Shown here: positions 57,505 to 64,000 of the stretch, one piece after another
How the letters are laid out: every line of letters starts with the position of its first letter
Numbering within the stretch: position 1 is the first letter of the stretch
Source: Sphingomonas sp. HITSZ_GF
Lineage (GTDB): Bacteria > Pseudomonadota > Alphaproteobacteria > Sphingomonadales > Sphingomonadaceae
Assembly: GCF_029543155.1 (NCBI RefSeq)
Contig: NZ_JARQXA010000006.1
Coordinates: forward strand, 62,001 to 126,000
Direction: 5' to 3'
DNA: 64,000 nucleotides
Translations under genes and position numbers: made by a program
Notes under the pieces: model-generated
What the model was told of the DNA's origin: nothing
What the model saw: only the letters and a program-made list of their open reading frames with translations
The model's database searches: none

Positions 57505-57638
57505 AATCCTCCCCCGGAGGGGGAGGGGGACCGCCGCGTAGCGGTGGTGGAGGGGTAGCGCGCCCCAAGCGATATCGCACGTGGAGATTACCCCTCCACC
57601 AGCCTGCGGCTGGTCCCCCTCCCCCTCCGGGGGAGGAT
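57505..57638. repeat. CT-rich nested palindromic element between phytochrome and M15 genes
   Basis: Ends AATCCTCCCCCGG and GGGGGAGGAT, inner arms ACCGCCGCGTAGCGGTGG and CCACCAGCCTGCGGCTGGT; the centre contains AAGCGATATCGC, similar to that at 54449-54582. The right half recurs at 47431-47480. Confidence 0.85.
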
Positions 57639-57645
57639 CCAGTGG

Positions 57646-60204
57646 CTATTTTGCCAGAAGGTCGGCGATCGCGCGGGAGATGCTGGCGAGCGTGTAGGGC
57701 TTCTGGGTGACCAGCGCCGCGGCATGGTCCGCCGGGAGCTTGAGCTGCTCGCCATAGCCGGTGGCGAAGAGGAAGGGCACGCCGGCGGCGGCGAGGTCGT
57801 CGGCGAGCGGCAGGCTGGTCTCGGCGCCGAGATTGACGTCGAGCACCGCCGCTTCGAACACCTCGCGGGCGATCTCCTCGCGCGCCTGGGAGAGCGTGGC
57901 CGCGGTGACGACGCGCCGTGCGCCGAGGCGGGTGAGAATGTCCTCCGCATCCATCGCGATGATCAGGCTGTCCTCGACGAGCAGCACCACGCCCGAGAGC
58001 AGCTTGGGCGCGGTGGCGCCGGGCGCGGGCTCGGGCGGCGGGGCCGGGCGGACGGCGCGGCCCGGATCGATCTCGATATGGCGGGCGGGCACCGAGAAAT
58101 CGGCCTCGAGCCCGGTGAGCGGGTAGCGGACATCGGCGCGGCCGCCGAGGTCATAGGGGATCGAGCGCGTGATGATCGTGGTGCCGAAGCCCTGGCGCTT
58201 GGGCGGCTGGACGGCGGGGCCGCCGCGCTCGCGCCACTCGATCGCCAGATCGCCTTCGCGATCGACAGACCAGGCGATGTGGACCGAGCCATTGTCCGAC
58301 AGCGCGCCGTACTTGGCCGAATTGGTCATCAGCTCGTGCAGCACCAGCGCCAGCGTCGAGAAGGCCTGGGGATGGAGCATCACTGCCGGCCCCTCGGTCT
58401 CGACCCGGCCTGCCTTGCCGGCGAGATAGGCCGCAGCCTCGGTCTCGATCAGGCGGAGCAGGGGCGCGGCGGACCAATTGTCCTGCGTGATCTGGTCGTG
58501 CGCGCGCGCCAGGCTCTCGATCCGCCCTTCGAGCAGATGGATGGTGTCGCGGGCATCGCCCTCGGGATCGAGCGACTGGCGGACCAGGCCGCGGATCAGG
58601 CTGAGGATGTTGCGGACGCGGTGGTTGAGCTCCGCGATCAGCAGCTCCTGCCGCTCGGAAAAGCGGCGGCGCTCCTCCTGGGCATCGTCGCTGAGGCGCA
58701 GCACGACTTCGATCAGCGAGGCGCGCAGCATCTCCGCGACGCGCAGCTCGGCATTGGTGAAGGGCTCGGAGCGGCCGCGGACTTCCTGGCTCCACAGCTC
58801 GAAGCTCTCGCGCGGCGTGAGGCGCGGGCCGTTGGGGCCGAGCTGGGCGGGCTTGTGCGGATCGCCGGCCCATTTGACCGTGCGGATCTTCTCCTGGCGG
58901 AAGAGCAGGACATAGTCGCGCGGGCGGCGCGAGATCGGGATCGCCAGCATGCCGGCGGCGACATCGTCATAATCGGCGGCGGCGGGCAGAGTGTCGGCCA
59001 GGCGATCGGTCGCGAAGATCTTGCCTGCGGCCATGGCGTTGAGCCGGCGCGTGATCGCGCCGAACGCCTCGGCGGGCGGCGTCATGCCCGAATAGGCGAC
59101 CTTGCCGTCGAGCCAGATCGCGATGCCGTCGCTCGGCACTGTCTCGCGCATCATCGTGCCGAGCCATTCGGGATTGTCGAGCAGCGTCGAATCGCCGGCG
59201 ACCGCGGCGAGCAGCCGGTCGCTGGAGAAGCGCGCGGCCAGCTCATAGGCGGCGAGTTCCTTGCGCTCGCGGCTCTCGAGCTTGAGCGCGAACATCTGGC
59301 CGAACAGTTCGGCGATCGAGCGGCGCTCGAAGCTGGGGCAGCGCGCGGCATAGTGATGGCAGGCGAACAGGCCCCAGAGCTGGCCCTCGACGATGATCGA
59401 GATCGACAGCGAGGCGCCGACGCCCATGTTCTTGAGATATTCGATATGGATCGGCGAGACCGAGCGCAGCACCGAGAGCGACAGGTCGATCGGCGCGCCA
59501 TTCTCGTCGAGCCGGGGCAGGATCGGCACGGGCTCGGCATCGACATCGGCGATGATGCGGAACGGCGTGCGCACGTAGAGCCTGCGCGCCTGTTGCGGGA
59601 TGTCGCTGGCGGGGTAGCGCAGATCGAGGAAGCTGCCGATGCCGGCGCGCGCCGCCTCGGCCACCACCACGCCCGACCCGTCGCGATCGAAGCGATAGAC
59701 CATGACGCGGTCGAAGCCGGTGAGCGCGCGGACCTGGCGGGCGCCCTCGCGGTAGAAGCTGGAGGCGTCGGCGGTCTCGTCGAGCCGGGCCATCATCGCG
59801 CGGATCGCCGAGCCGATATCGGTGGAGGGATCGTCGCGGCAATCCTCGCCCTCGAGGATGATCGTGTCGCCGATCATGTGGAGCGCGAAATCGAAGCAGC
59901 GGCCGCTGGCGATCTTCAGCCCGAAGACGCGCTCGACCGCATCGTTGCCGCGGAGCATCGCCAGCCGGTTGCGCAGCGTGTGGACGGCATGATCGCCCAG
60001 CAGCTCGACCGCGGAAGTGCCGAGCAGGTCTTCCGCCGATTTGCCGAGGAACGCCTCGGCATTGGCGGAGACGCGGCGGACCAGCCAGTCGATCGACAGT
60101 GCGAGCAGGAAGCCGAACGACTGGACGGCGCCCAGTTCGTGAATCGGCTCGCGATCGCAATTGGTGAGATCGACCTCGAAGTTACCGTCCTTCGCCAATC
60201 TCAT
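57646..60204 (-). CDS. bphP: Bacteriophytochrome histidine kinase (PAS-GAF-PHY-HWE) with fused receiver domain
   Basis: 852 residues. PAS domain with biliverdin-attachment Cys16 (TNCDREPIHELG); GAF domain with PASDIPQQAR, SPIHIEYL and ACHHY chromophore-pocket residues; PHY domain with the tongue motif PRESFELW; HWE/HisKA2-type kinase with His528 (ELNHRVRN) and LAIEWRERGGP; then a C-terminal receiver with phospho-acceptor Asp789 (VLDVNLG) and Lys in TQKPYT. It senses red/far-red light. The start overlaps the heme oxygenase stop by 23 bp, so pigment synthesis and photoreceptor are coupled. No separate response regulator lies beside it. Confidence 0.94.
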   Translation of the reverse strand: MRLAKDGNFEVDLTNCDREPIHELGAVQSFGFLLALSIDWLVRRVSANAEAFLGKSAEDLLGTSAVELLGDHAVHTLRNRLAMLRGNDAVERVFGLKIASGRCFDFALHMIGDTIILEGEDCRDDPSTDIGSAIRAMMARLDETADASSFYREGARQVRALTGFDRVMVYRFDRDGSGVVVAEAARAGIGSFLDLRYPASDIPQQARRLYVRTPFRIIADVDAEPVPILPRLDENGAPIDLSLSVLRSVSPIHIEYLKNMGVGASLSISIIVEGQLWGLFACHHYAARCPSFERRSIAELFGQMFALKLESRERKELAAYELAARFSSDRLLAAVAGDSTLLDNPEWLGTMMRETVPSDGIAIWLDGKVAYSGMTPPAEAFGAITRRLNAMAAGKIFATDRLADTLPAAADYDDVAAGMLAIPISRRPRDYVLLFRQEKIRTVKWAGDPHKPAQLGPNGPRLTPRESFELWSQEVRGRSEPFTNAELRVAEMLRASLIEVVLRLSDDAQEERRRFSERQELLIAELNHRVRNILSLIRGLVRQSLDPEGDARDTIHLLEGRIESLARAHDQITQDNWSAAPLLRLIETEAAAYLAGKAGRVETEGPAVMLHPQAFSTLALVLHELMTNSAKYGALSDNGSVHIAWSVDREGDLAIEWRERGGPAVQPPKRQGFGTTIITRSIPYDLGGRADVRYPLTGLEADFSVPARHIEIDPGRAVRPAPPPEPAPGATAPKLLSGVVLLVEDSLIIAMDAEDILTRLGARRVVTAATLSQAREEIAREVFEAAVLDVNLGAETSLPLADDLAAAGVPFLFATGYGEQLKLPADHAAALVTQKPYTLASISRAIADLLAK

Positions 60205-60790
60205 CCCTTCGCCAATTAGCCGCCGAATGCTCGAACGCTGCGAAAGTCGCAAGCGCGGCGGCGAGCGCTGCCGCCAGCGCATCCGGCTCGCGAAGGAGAC
60301 GATCTATAACCCCAAGTAGTTGCTGCCAGTTTTCGGCGCGCTGATCTGCATCAAGATAGGCACGGGGAAATCCGGCGGGCAAGCGCCGCGCGAGGAATTT
60401 TCCGCCGAGGCGAGAGCCTTCGAGGACGTAGAGCGTGCCGGCGATGGCGCTCAAATCCCCGTTCGCCCTGAGCTTGTCGAAGGGCTCTTCTCCATCTGGC
60501 GCCCCGCTTGCGGAAGCGCGCCCTTCGACAAGCTCAGGGCGAACGGATTGCCTGGGGAGCTGCGCGAGATCCTCGCGCAGCAGGTGGCCCCGCTTGCGAT
60601 CCGCCCAGTTCGCCACCACCCGATCGCCGGGCAGCGTCGCTTCCAGCGGCCACACGACATCGGCATGGGCGGCGAGGAAGCGGGCATAGCTGGCCCGGTC
60701 GGTCAGGTCGAAATCGGCAAAGGCGGCGTCCACCCGGTCATGCGCGAGCGAAGTGCCGTCGCGCAGCGCCTGATGGACTGCGCTCCTCAA
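60182..60790 (-). CDS. bphO: Biliverdin-producing heme oxygenase (BphO type) with in-frame repeat insertion
   Basis: 202 residues from a TTG overlapping the purB stop (TTGA). The proximal heme ligand is His17 in SLAHDRVD, and the distal helix is GTLYVLEGSRLGGKFLARRL. Residues about 82-111 come from a palindromic repeat and contain VRPELVEG and PFDKLRANG, words typical of that repeat rather than of heme oxygenases. The insert falls in the loop before the distal helix, so the enzyme may still work. It supplies biliverdin to the phytochrome encoded next. Confidence 0.85.
   Translation of the reverse strand: MRSAVHQALRDGTSLAHDRVDAAFADFDLTDRASYARFLAAHADVVWPLEATLPGDRVVANWADRKRGHLLREDLAQLPRQSVRPELVEGRASASGAPDGEEPFDKLRANGDLSAIAGTLYVLEGSRLGGKFLARRLPAGFPRAYLDADQRAENWQQLLGVIDRLLREPDALAAALAAALATFAAFEHSAANWRRDEIGEGR
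60459..60546. repeat. Palindromic repeat inside the heme oxygenase gene
   Basis: Perfect 27-bp arms (60459-60485 and 60520-60546, CCGTTCGCCCTGAGCTTGTC.. and complement) flank a 34-bp centre. This is the intergenic repeat whose translations give RPELVEG and FDKLRANG. Here it preserves the reading frame. Confidence 0.88.
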
Positions 60791-62097
60791 GCGAAGACGC
60801 GATCGAAGATCGTATCGACGTTCTTGTAGTGATAGCCGAGGTCGAACTTGTCCTCGAGTTCCGCCACCGAGAGCGCGGCGGTCACTTCGGGATCGGCCTT
60901 GAGCAGCTCGAGCAGCGAGAGCTGGCCGTCCGATTCCCACACCTTCATCGCATTGCGCTGGACCAGCCGATAGCTGTCCTCGCGGCTGACGCCGGCCTGG
61001 GTGAGGGCAAGAAGCACGCGCTGCGAATGCACGAGGCCGCCCATTCGATCCAAATTCTTCTGCATGCGCTCGGGATAGACGAGCAGCTTGTCCATCACGC
61101 CGGCGAGGCGCGCCAGCGCGAAGTCGAGCGTGATCGTCGCATCGGGGCCGATATAGCGCTCGACCGAGGAGTGGCTGATGTCGCGCTCGTGCCACAGCGC
61201 GACATTCTCCATCGCCGGGACGGTGGCGCTGCGGACCATGCGGGCGAGGCCGGTGAGGTTCTCGGTCAGCACCGGGTTGCGCTTGTGCGGCATCGCCGAC
61301 GAGCCCTTCTGCCCGGGCGAGAAATATTCTTCCGCTTCCAGCACTTCAGTGCGCTGCAGGTGGCGGACCTCGACGGCGAGGCGCTCGATCGACGAGGCGA
61401 GCACGCCGAGCGTGGCGAAGAACATCGCGTGGCGGTCGCGCGGGATCACCTGGGTCGAGACCGGCTCGACCGCGAGGCCGAGCTTGTCGGCGACATGCTG
61501 CTCGACGCGCGGATCGATATTGGCGAAGGTGCCGACCGCGCCCGAGATCGCGCAGGTGGCGATGTCCGCCCGCGCGGCGAGCAGGCGCTCCTTGCCCCGC
61601 TTGAACTCGGCATAGGCCTCGGCAAGCTTGAGGCCGAAGGTGACCGGTTCGGCATGGATGCCGTGGCTGCGGCCGATCGTCGGGGTGAGCTTGTGCTCAT
61701 AGGCGCGGCGCTTGAGCACTTCGAGCAGCTGGTCGAGGTCGGCGAGCAGGATGTCCGAAGCGCGGGCGAGCTGGACGGCGAGGCAGGTGTCGAGCACGTC
61801 CGAGCTGGTCATGCCCTGGTGCATGAAGCGCGCCTCGTCGCCGACCTGCTCGGCCACCCAGGTGAGGAAGGCGATCACGTCGTGCTTGGTCACGGCCTCG
61901 ATCGCGTCGATCGCGGCGACGTCGATCGCCGGGTTGGTCGCCCACCAGTCCCACAGCGCCTTGGCGGCGCTCTTCGGCACCACGCCCAGTTCGGCCAGCG
62001 CCTCGGTCGCATGCGCCTCGATCTCGAACCAGATGCGGAAGCGCGCTTCGGGGGACCAGAGGGCGGTCATCTCGGGGCGCGAATAACGGGGGACCAT
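60787..62097 (-). CDS. purB: Adenylosuccinate lyase
   Basis: 436 residues from ATG 62097 (MVPRYSRPEMTALW, the usual alphaproteobacterial start). The fumarase/aspartase signature is GSSAMPHKRNP; TSSDVLDTC and GRSHGIHAEP are also present. It acts twice in purine synthesis (SAICAR cleavage and adenylosuccinate to AMP). Its stop overlaps the heme oxygenase start, tying the phytochrome operon to a housekeeping gene. Confidence 0.97.
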   Translation of the reverse strand: MVPRYSRPEMTALWSPEARFRIWFEIEAHATEALAELGVVPKSAAKALWDWWATNPAIDVAAIDAIEAVTKHDVIAFLTWVAEQVGDEARFMHQGMTSSDVLDTCLAVQLARASDILLADLDQLLEVLKRRAYEHKLTPTIGRSHGIHAEPVTFGLKLAEAYAEFKRGKERLLAARADIATCAISGAVGTFANIDPRVEQHVADKLGLAVEPVSTQVIPRDRHAMFFATLGVLASSIERLAVEVRHLQRTEVLEAEEYFSPGQKGSSAMPHKRNPVLTENLTGLARMVRSATVPAMENVALWHERDISHSSVERYIGPDATITLDFALARLAGVMDKLLVYPERMQKNLDRMGGLVHSQRVLLALTQAGVSREDSYRLVQRNAMKVWESDGQLSLLELLKADPEVTAALSVAELEDKFDLGYHYKNVDTIFDRVFA

Positions 62098-62250
62098 TGC
62101 AAGCCTTTCAACCGGGGGACGGGGCGCCCCTAGCAAGCGGGCGGAAGGGGGGCAACCGAGCCGGCGCCGTTGCAGGCAGGCCACAGCGCAAATGAAATGC
62201 GATGAGGTGAGATTGTTCGGGGATAAGATGAGGCTTCAGGTGATGAAATC

Positions 62251-62277
62251 GGGAACGGAGTTCCCAGATCGAAGGTT
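62251..62277 (+). promoter_or_regulatory. GGGAAC inverted repeat with weak EcfG-like promoter
   Basis: GGGAAC-GGA-GTTCCC (62251-62265) is a perfect inverted repeat; GGAAC and GGTT (62274-62277) are 17 bp apart, close to the general-stress consensus GGAAC-N16/17-CGTT. It precedes the EF-hand gene. Either reading is tentative. Confidence 0.3.
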
Positions 62278-62362
62278 GATAGGGAGATTGCTAAAAAGAC
62301 AATCAGGCCATGACTATAGATAAGAACTAGAACAGGCCTGAGAAGATATAGGAGATATATTT

Positions 62363-62944
62363 ATGCTGAAGCCTATGCTTCTTGCCACTTCGATGTTGTT
62401 CGCTATTCCCGCCTTTGCGCAGGAAACGCCTGCGCAGGACAATACGCAGCCCGCGCAGACTGCGCCGGTTCCGGAGCAGGCGACGCCGCCGGTAACGAGC
62501 GACGACAAGGCGCCCGGCGCCCAGGATCAGACCGCGACTGCCGAGGCGACTCCGGCACCGGTTGAGCCGACGACGCAGCCCGCCCAGGGTGTGGCGCAGG
62601 ATACGACCACGGCGCAACCGGAGCAGCCGGCGGCGGTCGCTTCGACCACTGAACCCGCGGCGACTCCGGCGGCCCAGCCGGCCGCGACCCAGGAGCAGGT
62701 CGCCCAGGCAGTGGGCCGCGACTTCGGCAACTATGACAAGGATGCCGACGGCAAGCTGGACGCCACCGAGTTCACGGCGTGGATGGGCAACCTCCGCAAG
62801 GCCGCCGAGCCCAGCTTCCAGCCGGGCAGTGCCGAGGCGACGACCTGGGCCAACCAGGCCTTTGCCAGCGCCGATACCGACAAGAGCGCTTCGGTGAACA
62901 AGCAGGAGCTCACCGTGTTCCTAACCCCGAAGCAGCCGAGCTAA
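62363..62944 (+). CDS. Exported EF-hand calcium-binding protein
   Basis: 193 residues, signal peptide cleaved near AFAQE, then an 85-residue Pro/Ala/Thr/Gln-rich linker. Two EF hands follow: DKDADGKLDATE (Asp125, Asp127, Asp129, Glu136) and DTDKSASVNKQE (Asp171, Asp173, Glu182). Probably a periplasmic or surface Ca2+ sensor or buffer. The start follows AGGAG. Confidence 0.88.
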   Translation: MLKPMLLATSMLFAIPAFAQETPAQDNTQPAQTAPVPEQATPPVTSDDKAPGAQDQTATAEATPAPVEPTTQPAQGVAQDTTTAQPEQPAAVASTTEPAATPAAQPAATQEQVAQAVGRDFGNYDKDADGKLDATEFTAWMGNLRKAAEPSFQPGSAEATTWANQAFASADTDKSASVNKQELTVFLTPKQPS

Positions 62945-62982
62945 GAGCTTCGTCGCGCCAAATACGCATGGCGCACTCCCGA

Positions 62983-63022
62983 ACGGTCGCCGGACTTGCC
63001 TCCGGCGGCCGTTTGGCTTGTT
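62983..63022 (+). terminator. Intrinsic terminator after the EF-hand gene
   Basis: A 12-bp stem (ACGGTCGCCGGA/TCCGGCGGCCGT, one G-U) with a 6-nt loop is followed by TTGGCTTGTT. Confidence 0.55.
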
Positions 63023-63873
63023 CAGGGTAGCGCGAGCAGGGCCGGCTGACCGGGGCGCAGCACAAGTATCGCGCTGGAGAGCAGATCGAAGCCGATCACG
63101 CCGCCCTTGCCGGGCGGGGCGCGCCGGGCCTGGGCGAGGCGCAGGTCACGCCCGCCCAGATTGAGCGTCACCGGTCCGATGAGGTCCGAGGTGCGGGCCA
63201 CGCCCGACACGCCGCCATGCCGCTCGCCGCCGAGGCGCGGCGCATCAGGAAGGAGGTTCGCGGGCAGGCTCGTCCGCCAGGCACCGCTGTCGAGCAGGAA
63301 GGGGCCGCTCGCGCCGCCGGCGGTGACCGTGGCGCGCGCCATATCATCGGGCCCGACCGGCACGGCCACGCCGTCCAGCGTGCAGACGGGGCTGGCCGGC
63401 GGTGCCGAGGTCGCGACGCCCTTGGCGAAATCGATGCGCAGGCAATCGGGGCCGACGAGCGACTGGGCGCTGACCACTCCGTCGATGCCGAGCGAATCGA
63501 GCATCGTCATCCGCGTCACCACCGCGCGGGCGAGGCGGTAGCGCGCCTCGCCGATCGCGAGATCGACCTGCCGGACCATCTCCACGGGATTGGCCGTGAT
63601 CTGGGCGCCGCTGCTGTCGCGCCCGGCGATCGCGGTGCGCTGGGTCAGGCCGGCGGCATCGGCGAAGTCCGGGCTCAGCACGGTCTGGTTGGCGCCGGTA
63701 TCGAACAGGAAGATGCCCGGCCGGCCCGCGACGGTGGCATGGACGATCGGCAGCTGGCCGCCGGTCGGCCGGCCCGCCAGCGTCGCCGGGCGCTCGATCG
63801 GGAAGCTGCGCAGCCCGGGCGCGGGCGCGGCGCCGAGGAGCAGGGCGAGGGCGGGGAGGAGCGTACGGAGCAT
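63022..63873 (-). CDS. Retropepsin-like aspartyl protease
   Basis: 283 residues from ATG 63873. The signal peptide ends near APAPG. Two catalytic-type motifs, FDTGANQTVL (Asp58) and LDSGAWRTSL (Asp195), lie in two similar halves, so the protein could form a monomeric two-lobed protease. Clan AA proteins of this type are common in sphingomonads; the substrate is unknown. Confidence 0.82.
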   Translation of the reverse strand: MLRTLLPALALLLGAAPAPGLRSFPIERPATLAGRPTGGQLPIVHATVAGRPGIFLFDTGANQTVLSPDFADAAGLTQRTAIAGRDSSGAQITANPVEMVRQVDLAIGEARYRLARAVVTRMTMLDSLGIDGVVSAQSLVGPDCLRIDFAKGVATSAPPASPVCTLDGVAVPVGPDDMARATVTAGGASGPFLLDSGAWRTSLPANLLPDAPRLGGERHGGVSGVARTSDLIGPVTLNLGGRDLRLAQARRAPPGKGGVIGFDLLSSAILVLRPGQPALLALP

Positions 63874-63938
63874 GCGGCAGCATATCCTGCACGGTGTGAT
63901 ATTCCAATGACACACTTTGGAGCTGCGAGCCGGCCATT

Positions 63939-64000
63939 ACCGTCATCCCGGCGAATACCGTCATCCCGGCGAATACCGTCATCCCGGCGAATGCCGGGAT
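63939..64000. repeat. Three 18-bp tandem repeats, then a hairpin, at the window edge
   Basis: ACCGTCATCCCGGCGAAT occurs three times in tandem (63939-63992) and is followed by GCCGGGAT, which pairs with the last copy. It resembles a partially expanded palindromic repeat and may continue beyond the window. Confidence 0.8.

Noticed and set aside
60791-61195. Extended heme oxygenase start within purB
   Set aside because: The longer frame overlaps a conserved enzyme and adds Arg-rich residues not seen in heme oxygenases; the TTG at the purB stop fits the family start.
63893-63914. Imperfect palindrome around GTGTGAT..ATGACAC upstream of the aspartyl protease as an operator
   Set aside because: Arms are imperfect, overlap the repeat-rich edge, and no regulator fits.

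Overview
The window is chromosomal DNA from a high-G+C alphaproteobacterium, most likely Sphingomonas or a close sphingomonad. This is inferred from gene content (NodT-type efflux lipoprotein, STN-TonB receptors with FecI/FecR pairs, permuted phytochrome operon, yajC-secD-secF, dnaK-dnaJ), from the alphaproteobacterial form of the control sites (LexA box GTTC-N7-GTTC, sigma-32 type CTTG-N17-CCTATAT), and from several sphingomonad-style palindromic repeats. No rRNA, CRISPR array or intact insertion sequence was seen; one tRNA-Pro(GGG) is present.

Layout. 1-9.3 kb: the end of a GH31 glycosidase (leaves the window), then a complete RND tripartite efflux operon followed by its probable OmpR-type two-component pair; direct repeats upstream of the operon look like the regulator's binding site. 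9.3-16.4 kb: FecI-like sigma factor, FecR anti-sigma factor, STN-TonB receptor and a secreted S9 peptidase; the sigma gene and the receptor gene share a CTGTC-N17-CGTC promoter motif. 16.6-21.3 kb: tRNA-Pro, yajC-secD-secF, a Mth938-like protein and a DUF3089 hydrolase. 21.3-30.3 kb: mostly minus-strand small accessory genes (potassium channel TMEM175, K/P/A-rich proteins, glycosyltransferase, glycine-zipper proteins, OsmC, DUF3617, small unknown proteins), plus a roughly 800 bp stretch without a recognisable gene that ends in a strong terminator. 30.0-32.1 kb: an AT-richer island with a broken ParE-type toxin next to an intact antitoxin, then an overlapping two-gene operon of an unknown 338-residue protein and a RelA/SpoT-domain nucleotidyltransferase. 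32.2-35.3 kb: SOS-controlled uvrA carrying an in-frame palindromic insertion. 35.4-43.2 kb: two large RTX secreted proteins, the second a serralysin-like metalloprotease, sharing an almost identical 582-bp 3' end. 43.3-51.1 kb: proline-rich secreted protein, small membrane and lipid genes, a TadG-TadE-TadE trio and a PCu(A)C copper chaperone. 51.1-54.4 kb: dnaK-dnaJ with a heat-shock promoter. 54.5-64 kb: YdcF-like protein, third glycine-zipper paralogue, M15-like peptidase, the purB-heme oxygenase-bacteriophytochrome operon, an EF-hand protein and a retropepsin-like protease.

The best candidates for something new are the unknown-protein/RelA-SpoT pair in the atypical island, and the two independent cases (UvrA and heme oxygenase) in which different palindromic repeat families sit in frame inside conserved genes. 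All assignments come from reading the sequence; no database search was run.
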